This document shows, piece after piece, positions 57,032 to 64,000 of a stretch of DNA of 64,000 nucleotides. The first letter of the stretch is position 1. The number at the start of each line of letters is the position of its first letter. The notes beneath the pieces are model-generated. The model searched no databases. It had not been told where the DNA came from and saw nothing but the letters and a program-made list of their open reading frames with translations. The stretch is from Chaetorhynchus papuensis (lineage: Eukaryota; Chordata; Aves; Passeriformes; Rhipiduridae): assembly GCA_013396525.1 (NCBI GenBank), contig VWYX01000765.1, positions 312,934 to 376,933 of the forward strand. Direction: 5' to 3'. The translations under genes were made by a program, and so were the position numbers.

Positions 57032-58758
57032 AAGGGTGACACAGGTCAGTGGCACAGCCAGGCCAGAAGGGTGCTCCAGGCTGAAGGGCTGCAGGTTGGC
57101 TCTGGTGGCACAGTAATTTATCTAAAACCCAGCAGGGTTCAACATGACAAATACTTTTTATAGACACACTTGCATTCCTGGTGAGCATCTGCCTACCCCA
57201 AAAACATGAAATGCGTTGTATTTACAGGCAATTTGTGCAGCACTTTGCTGTTTTTTCCAGGTGGAAAAGACAGAGCAGTGTGTTCCTTCCCATCATTACT
57301 GTGCTCAAGCTGATCCTGCATTCTCTGCCTGTTTAATGGTTTCTTTTTTTAAACTTATGTCCTTTCAGTTCTTAAATCTCAGGGCTGCCTTGGATACCTT
57401 CTGTAAATGAGAGGCTCCAGCAAGAGCACATTGATAGCACCTTTTCTCTGAGGCATCCAAGTGTCTTACTGCATTCCTTACCAGCCCCATTTGGAGGCTC
57501 AAAGTTTCCAGCTCTTACAGTATTTGCTGTCTTTCCTACCAACTCTTACAGGATTTGTTGTCTTTTTCATTAACCCATCTGCTGACAGCTTTGATTAGGC
57601 TGTTGTGGAACAGCGAGTTTTCCTGATTGCACAGAAAACCTTTAAAGTGCAGCCTGAGGCTTTGGGCACAGGAGGTTCTTTCCAGTTATTGCTCTTTAAA
57701 CCCTTCAGTTCAGCTGGAGATGTTTCTCACAGGCTGTGTCTTGTGCCTTGGAAACATGTGGAGAAGGTACAGACAGCTCCTTGCTGGTTTTGTTCTTAAA
57801 CTGTCCGACAGAAAACTTAACCTGGGAATTCAGGGTCGAAGAACTTCTGTGGTTTCTGTTGTGTGTGTGTGGTGTGTGGAAGGAACACAGCAGTAAACAG
57901 AACAAGGCTTCAGGCACCTGTGTGTGTCTCCTTGTGCCAGCAGAACCTCCTCGTGGCTTGCCAAAGGTACAAAATTGAAACAAATTAAAGTGCTTTGTAC
58001 AAATGATGGAAATGCAGGGCACAGATATTGGTGAGCCCCATCTTCATCTGCACCACTGCAGCTGGGGTGGAGCATTTCCTCCTGGATCCATGGGGATCCT
58101 TTTGCCTTCACTGGGATCTGTTTTGGCACAAGAAGCCCAGCAACAGCTCAGACATAAGTTCAGGTCTAGGCCTCTCACTCGGGGATGGCAATATTTCAAA
58201 AACATTCATCTTCTGCTGCGAGTGAAACCCAATTCTCCCGTTTCTCTAGCAAAGGTGTGAAGTAGCCACCAAACAGAAGTTCTGCTCGGAGTGTTGGTTT
58301 AGCTCAGTGAGTTCCCCTGATGTGAACAACGTCCTTTCTTTTCTTTCTGTATTTCAACTCCATGTTGCTTATTTTTTCCAAATGAAGCATACCTTGAAGC
58401 ATTTATACCTTTCACTTTTACCTTTGTGTGTGCACTAAACAGCTGCTAAGTGGCTTTTGTGTTCCTCACTAGAGGCAGCTGTTTCCATGGTCAAAACTTA
58501 GCCAAACTCTGCCCTTGCCTCTGTGCCAGTGCAAGTGGGATTTCTGGACGTTGTGCAGAATTTCCATGTGTTTGTGGCTTATGCAAGCAGGTAGCATTTG
58601 CTAAATGCAAATTGGTTGGTGTTGTTGGAATCTTGTGGTTTGACATTCATGGGGAATGTCATCCCAAAGGACCTGCCGGGTCAAAAATGTGGCTCTTCTT
58701 CTTATGAGGGCTAGCGCAGGTCCGACAAAGTTTTCCAGAATTGCTTTGGAGAGGCAGC
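57032..58758. other. Single-copy non-coding sequence
   Basis: Mixed composition. Frames near 57600-58260 overlap on both strands and are not supported. No repeat is recognised. Confidence 0.5.
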
Positions 58759-58807
58759 ACTGATAAATCACCAAACTGATAAATCACCAAACTGATCAAT
58801 CACCTAA
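58759..58807. repeat. 16-bp unit, three tandem copies
   Basis: ACTGATAAATCACCAA is repeated at 58759, 58775 and 58791, with the last copy diverged (ACTGATCAATCACCTAA). Confidence 0.92.
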
Positions 58808-60099
58808 CCCAGCACAGTGAATTTGCCCTGAAATGAAAGGGGGAGACAGCCCATGTGAGGGGCAGTGTTGGGAACAGCAGCAATATTAACAAATAGCTGT
58901 AAAAACCCACTGCTATATGAAATGTCAGTAATGTAGCACTGTGGATTGGAGCACTCAATTTTTCTACTATTTTCCCTGGTTCTCAAGACTTTTATTCCAG
59001 ATTGGAGCAAATGACAAGTACCCATTAAAACTCATTTAGCCTTCACACTATGAATCCCTCTGCTGCTGTGGCAGGAAGTGACTTTTTCCTCTCTTGCAAA
59101 CATATGGAAATGCACAGCAAACCCTTTACAAGGTCCACAATATAACATATATTGCTGTTAAAAGCCACCTTCTGAGGCAAAATAATGCAGAACAGCATGA
59201 CCAGTGCAAGACAAAAGAATATATTGAGGAAACCTTCACACTGATGACAGCTAAGTATTTCAGACAGAGGGAAATTTCTTGTGATTAATCAAGGATTTTA
59301 TTCTCTGGCTTACACTTCATTTCCATCACTATAATAAACCAGAGCTCAGTGGAGTTACTCCTGATTTATAACAAAGCCAGAGGACTAGAGTAAGTACCAA
59401 ACAGGTCATATTCTCTGCTGATTTCTACCTCACATCATGACTGCTTGACATCTCTGCTGGCTTTAAAATACTTTCTGTTTCATGTAGGAGCTTTTTATAC
59501 CATTTGTACTTGCTGTGTAGGGGAGAGGAAAATTAATTGCAGTCTAAATTAAATCCCTTTGGCATGCATTTAAATGTGACTAAGAGGACTTCTAAAAATA
59601 TGTTAACCAACATGCTTTATTGGGGGAAAAAAAGAACATTTTAATATATGCTTGCAGGTGAAGGTGATCTACAGATTGAGTGTGCCTTTATGGGATCAGC
59701 TCAAGAAATTAGAGTATTATCTAGTCTGTCACCTCTCCAGTCTTTGGCAACGTCCATAATGTGCTGCCTAAGGTGGTGTAAAACCACCTCTTGTCCTCTG
59801 TGCTCCAAGCACATCCTTCTGTCTTGTGAACATTGAAAAGTAAAACGTGAAGCACCTGAATTTACTGCTTTCTGACATGAGTAGACCACAAGCAGATAAC
59901 AGAGTTAATTTAATGGATCTTTTTGCTGGGAAGCTGACAAATCCCTCCAGTTTAACTCTCTGGAATGTTTCCAGGAGATGCCCTTTGCTTGCTGTTCAGA
60001 GCACTGGAGCTCACGTGCCAGGACAGTGAACACCAAGGGCCCACCAGGTGCCCCAGGCCCCAGGGATGAGGTGTCTCAGAGCGATGGACCAGCCCAGGA
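58808..60099. other. Single-copy non-coding sequence
   Basis: AT-rich with no recognised feature. The sequence turns GC-rich as it nears the CR1 copy. Confidence 0.5.
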
Positions 60100-60812
60100 C
60101 ATGTGTGCACGTGAATCACATCCAGGGTCCTACACCTGGCTCAGGGCAAGCCCCAGTGTCAGAACAAGGCAGGGGAAGAAAGGATGGAGGGCAGCCCTGG
60201 GGAGAAGGGCTTGGGGTGCTGGTGAGGGAGAAGCTCAACGTGACCTGGAGAGAACCCAGAGAGCCAACCCTGCCCTGGGCTGAGCCCCAGCGTGGGCAGC
60301 AGGGGAGGGGGGATTCTGCCCCTCTGCCCCCTCAGCTGAGACCCCACCTGCAGAGCTGCCCCAGCCCTGGGGCCAGCACAGGAAGGAGCTGGAGCTGCTG
60401 GGTTGGCTCCAGAAGAAGGTTACAAAAATGATCAGAGGGCTGGAGCACCTCTCTGGTGCAGAAAGGCTGAGGATGTTTGGCTTGTTCGGCTTGGGGAAGA
60501 AACAGCTCTGGGGAGATCTCACTGTGACCTTTCAGTACCTAAAGAGAGCTTGTAGAAAGGTGGGGATGGGCTCTAGTAGGGCCCGTGGTGACAGGACAAA
60601 GGGAGTGGTTTCAAACTGAAAGGAGGGGGGAATTTTTCACAGTGAGGGTGAACAGGTTGCCCAGAGAGGTGGGGGATGCCCCATCCCTGGGAACATCCAA
60701 GGTCAGGTTGGACAGGGCTCTGAGAAGTCTGATCTCGCTGAAGATGTCCCTGATCTCTGCAGGACTCAATGGCTTTTAGAAGTCCCTTCCAACTCAAACC
60801 ATTCTATGAATT
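60100..60812 (+). mobile_element. CR1 3'-end fragment, sense, the longest recent copy here
   Basis: It follows CR1 from CATCCAGGGTCCTACACCTG through GGCTTGGGGTGCTGGTGA, GATTCTGCCCCTCTGCC, GAGACCCCACCTGCAGAG, ATGATCAGAGGGCTGGAGCA, GGGGAGATCTCACTGTGACC, GTGGTTTCAAACTGAAAGGA, AACAGGTTGCCCAGAGAGG, GATGCCCCATCCCTGGGAAC, to CCTTCCAACTCAAACCATTC and TATGAATTCC. It is about 700 bp and covers the end of ORF2 and the 3' UTR. Frames inside it are broken, so it is inactive. Confidence 0.95.
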
Positions 60813-63800
60813 CCTTTTATTGCAAAACTGAGACTTATCAAGAATTTGGCCCTTATTTATCATCCCACATCATCTTAATGCTAACATGAAGACAGATAAT
60901 CTTCTTTCTATTTCTGATTCATGTCCGGAAAATTTAGACTTATATTTCCCCCATTTTTGTGACAAGCAGAGTCATTTTAACATAAAGGCTTAAGAACAGT
61001 AGCAGCTTAAACCACCAGCCTAGCAAGGTTAAAGTGTCTCCCACAAAATGAAGGTCCTGAAATCACCCCCACTTCCATATGAAAGCACTCTCTCCTTTTG
61101 ACTTTACATTTGGCTAAGGAAAAACATTCGCTCTTCAAAAATATGTTGGGAGGTTTATCTATAGAACTAATGATAGAACAGACCATGTTTCTAAAATAGT
61201 CTCCTTTTAGCCTGCTTATCTTTTCCCTGACATTTCTTCCTGAGCATCAGTGAGCAGGCAGCTTTGTACTGACATCTGAAAGCAAGGCTCCAGCAGCAGA
61301 ATGCAGAGGGCTATGGAACAAGCAGTCACATGGTTTCTATATTTTCTCTCTTTGTTTACTGTGCTCATAATGCCAAATGGCAAATTAAAAGAATGCCCTA
61401 ATCCCAAAGAGTAAGGCATGGTATTTCTCCTTCCCACACGGATGGCTGAGGTTATCTTTGGGGAGGGAAGACATTTTATATTTGGGGTTTTTTTCTAATA
61501 CTCAGTTCTAGTCTTCTCTCTGGGAATGCAAATAATTTCTGAACTTATTAGTATAAAAGCTATGTAATTTATATAAAGTGAGTTATTATAATGAAATGTT
61601 TGTTAAATTTACAAAGATTGGTATGTGTGGCGTGCAAAAACTTTGACTTTGAATGTAGGAGAAGACAGGGGAATGTGCCTTTTTAGAAAGGAGCTGGGAG
61701 GTTGGTGTTTCCTTGCTAAGTTTTGTTAAGAGCTGCAGAGGAGAAAGACGTCTTTGGTCATATTTCCTTTTTTCATCTTTTACTGCCGTGGTTATGGTCA
61801 GGGAATTCAATTCTGGCTGCTCACCTTCGTCTTTTCCTAATGCCAACTTTTAAAACCTGTTTTATGATACACATGATGGTACTAGAGCAGTGGGAAAACT
61901 TCTATTAGCTTCTACTAATAAACTGCTTGTGATGTTTAAATCCAGTTTTTAAAATATTTAAAATACAGGGAAAAGAAACAGAATGAGGTGTGGAGATAAA
62001 CTTTCTCTATCCTGTCTGAATTTGTCCCTCATATCACCCTGAGGAAAATGTGATGGGAACACAAAATCTGGCTCCTGTTGAGACCTCCAGGTCCTGCCAC
62101 TGCTGGTAGCAAAGTCTCAGGGACAGAAATCTGGAATTATGTGGGGTCACTTGGTTTTTCCAGCCCGTGACCTCCAGGTGCAGAGCTTCAGGTCTGCCAT
62201 AACGAGCAGGGACATGACAAACACAAGAGAAAAGGGATGTCTGTAAAACCACATTTTTGATGGAGGTGGGCAAAGCATACATTGGTTGTAATAAAAATTT
62301 CTAGGGTTTTTTTTAAGCAATTTGACCTTAAGGATTTAATCTGTGTTCAATAGCTATAAAGTATACAGAAATAGATGCATCTGAAAATAATTTGAAGGAG
62401 AAGGCAATTGGTATAAATTTGTTATTTAAAGAGGTTCCACTAATATTTTCTGAGTAGCCTTTCAAGAAAGATCCAAAATATCTGTAGAAATACTTCTCCA
62501 CATGCATTTAATATCTATTTCAGTGCACAAAACTCAACTGTGCACTCACACTTGGACAGTTATGCAATCCAAACACACTTTTAGCTCATACAAAACATTT
62601 TTAAATCCCCTTTAAAAATACGTACTTTAGTTTCACTCTATGAAAAATAGCCCAGTTGTATTTGGATGATATTGTTGCTCAGAATTCAGAAGAAGACAGG
62701 TGGGAGAAAATAATATAAGACTGGGAATAAAGTTCCAGCCCAGGTTCCACAAACCTGGAAAGAGTTTTCAGGGATATTGAAGCTCTCAGCATCGACTTTA
62801 AGGGTCCGAGGAGGTGCTGCCAAGCACAGCAGCAATAAAATGGCAGAGTTCTGTGCAAAGGCAATTTAAGCACAGATTAATGAGTCACTGAAGCACCTAT
62901 GAAGTGGCAGATGGTGCTTATGGCTGGGAAGGAGAATTTCCATTTGTTATTCTAGCAGAGGGCAGCTACTGGAGTCAGGCTGGTTGTTAGGAATTAAAAG
63001 GCAAACAGAATCAACAACATTTGCTTTGTTTTGGCTGCAGGCTCCATGACAAGACTGAGCAGGAAGAGAATATTTAAGTTAAGGGGATTTTGGTTTTTTG
63101 AATAATTATGATGCCTTCTCCAAAATCTCCCCGTGCCCTATGAGACCCCAAGTACCCACTATTCATTGTTTTCAAAATGTATTTTAAGCGAGTGACTCCA
63201 GTCAGCAGCATCTGTCCTCACAAATGCAGGATATTGTGTTGCTTTCCACCATTCCCTGTGCCAAGGTGATACACGTGGGAATTGCAGACCTAGGGACAGG
63301 CTGGGTTTGTAAAAATCTTCATTGAAAATGCAGCTGCTGGCTAAAAACTGAAATATTAAGGCTTTAAATAGTAAAGAATATATTTGGACTATTCTCTTAC
63401 AGCTCTTCTCTCCTCTCTGGACTTTCCCTACTATCCAAGCTGGTTTTTTTATGCAGAATGATCAGGAACTCTTTACACATGGAAGAAGCAGGAACACTTT
63501 GGTGCTTTGTGGGTGCCTGTTGCCTGTTAAGGACCCAGCTCGTGCAGCAGAATAGAACATGAACTGTGATTTCCTGGAGCTACCACAGCAACAATTTCAG
63601 GCCCAAGTTTTCAGGAGGTTTTAAATTATTCTATAATTTTTTTTTTTTTCAAATGCTTATGTGTTTCTGTTGATATTTTTCTTGGAGGAAAAAGATTTTC
63701 CAAAGGCTTCTTTTAAGCATTGAGATAATTCTTTTAAGTAAATAAAGGCCAGACAAAGCTTTTATAGTCCCTTATTTACACTGAAATTCTGTTCTTGGTC

Positions 63801-64000
63801 TGTTACAAAAACATTATTGGTATAAAAGTTTCTTGAGATATTAAGCAAACAAGAGGCTGCTCAAGACAGAGATATTAAAATCAATATATTTTTATTTGAT
63901 ACTAGTGGATTTTTCATGTATTTCCTGGATACCAGCCACAGGGATCTGGAAGAGTAGAAGGGATTGGAAAGCTCACAGCAAGCTGAGGTTGAAAGTTTTT
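60813..64000. other. AT-rich non-coding stretch to the window end
   Basis: I recognise no gene and no repeat. A T-run lies at 63639-63650. Short TATAAAA and AATAAA words occur as expected from composition. Confidence 0.5.

Overview
This window is vertebrate nuclear DNA, almost certainly from a bird and probably from Neoaves (passerine-like). The evidence is its repeats. There are several CR1 LINE fragments with the usual avian 3' end, a class III (ERVL-type) LTR of a family common in birds, two other LTRs, one old MIR-type SINE remnant, GC-rich minisatellites and a CpG-poor, AT-leaning background. I saw no Alu, L1 or bacterial-type gene organisation.

Layout. 1-118 is the end of a 41-bp minisatellite. 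989-3290 holds a candidate minus-strand exon, a TG/TA microsatellite and a small CpG-rich, promoter-like block. 3522-3600 is a MIR-like remnant and 4513-4552 a perfect 13-bp-stem hairpin. 7093-7260 is a second TATA-type promoter candidate. 8068-9530 holds coding-like stretches on the minus strand. 12820-14060 is an ancient antisense CR1 with a recognisable reverse-transcriptase remnant. 14869-14977 is a TA/CA microsatellite. 20331-20849 is a 10-bp minisatellite with higher-order structure. 22993-23178 holds two phase-compatible candidate exons on the plus strand. 23508-23603 is a (CTCAT)n microsatellite. 26339-26462 and 29811-29880 are G/T tracts. CR1 copies lie at 27336-27445, 29034-29518, 29921-29987, 40364-40453, 49062-49260 and 60100-60812. 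LTRs lie at 32719-33107 (solo, with a perfect 6-bp target duplication), 42742-43080 (minus, next to a short proline-rich ORF) and 56521-57031 (ERVL type, minus). A CCAAT/TATA/splice-donor arrangement lies at 33706-33847.

No complete protein-coding gene can be read here and none is named. The window looks intergenic or intronic. The candidate exons rest on splice-site and open-frame patterns only. In 128 kb of strand such patterns also arise by chance, so they carry low confidence. The longest open frames in the window, opposite the 10-bp minisatellite, are repeat artefacts. I found no convincing new biological system. The items most worth checking are the two promoter-like blocks, the phase-compatible exon pair, the CR1 copy flanked by 19-bp direct repeats, and the ordered 10-bp minisatellite.
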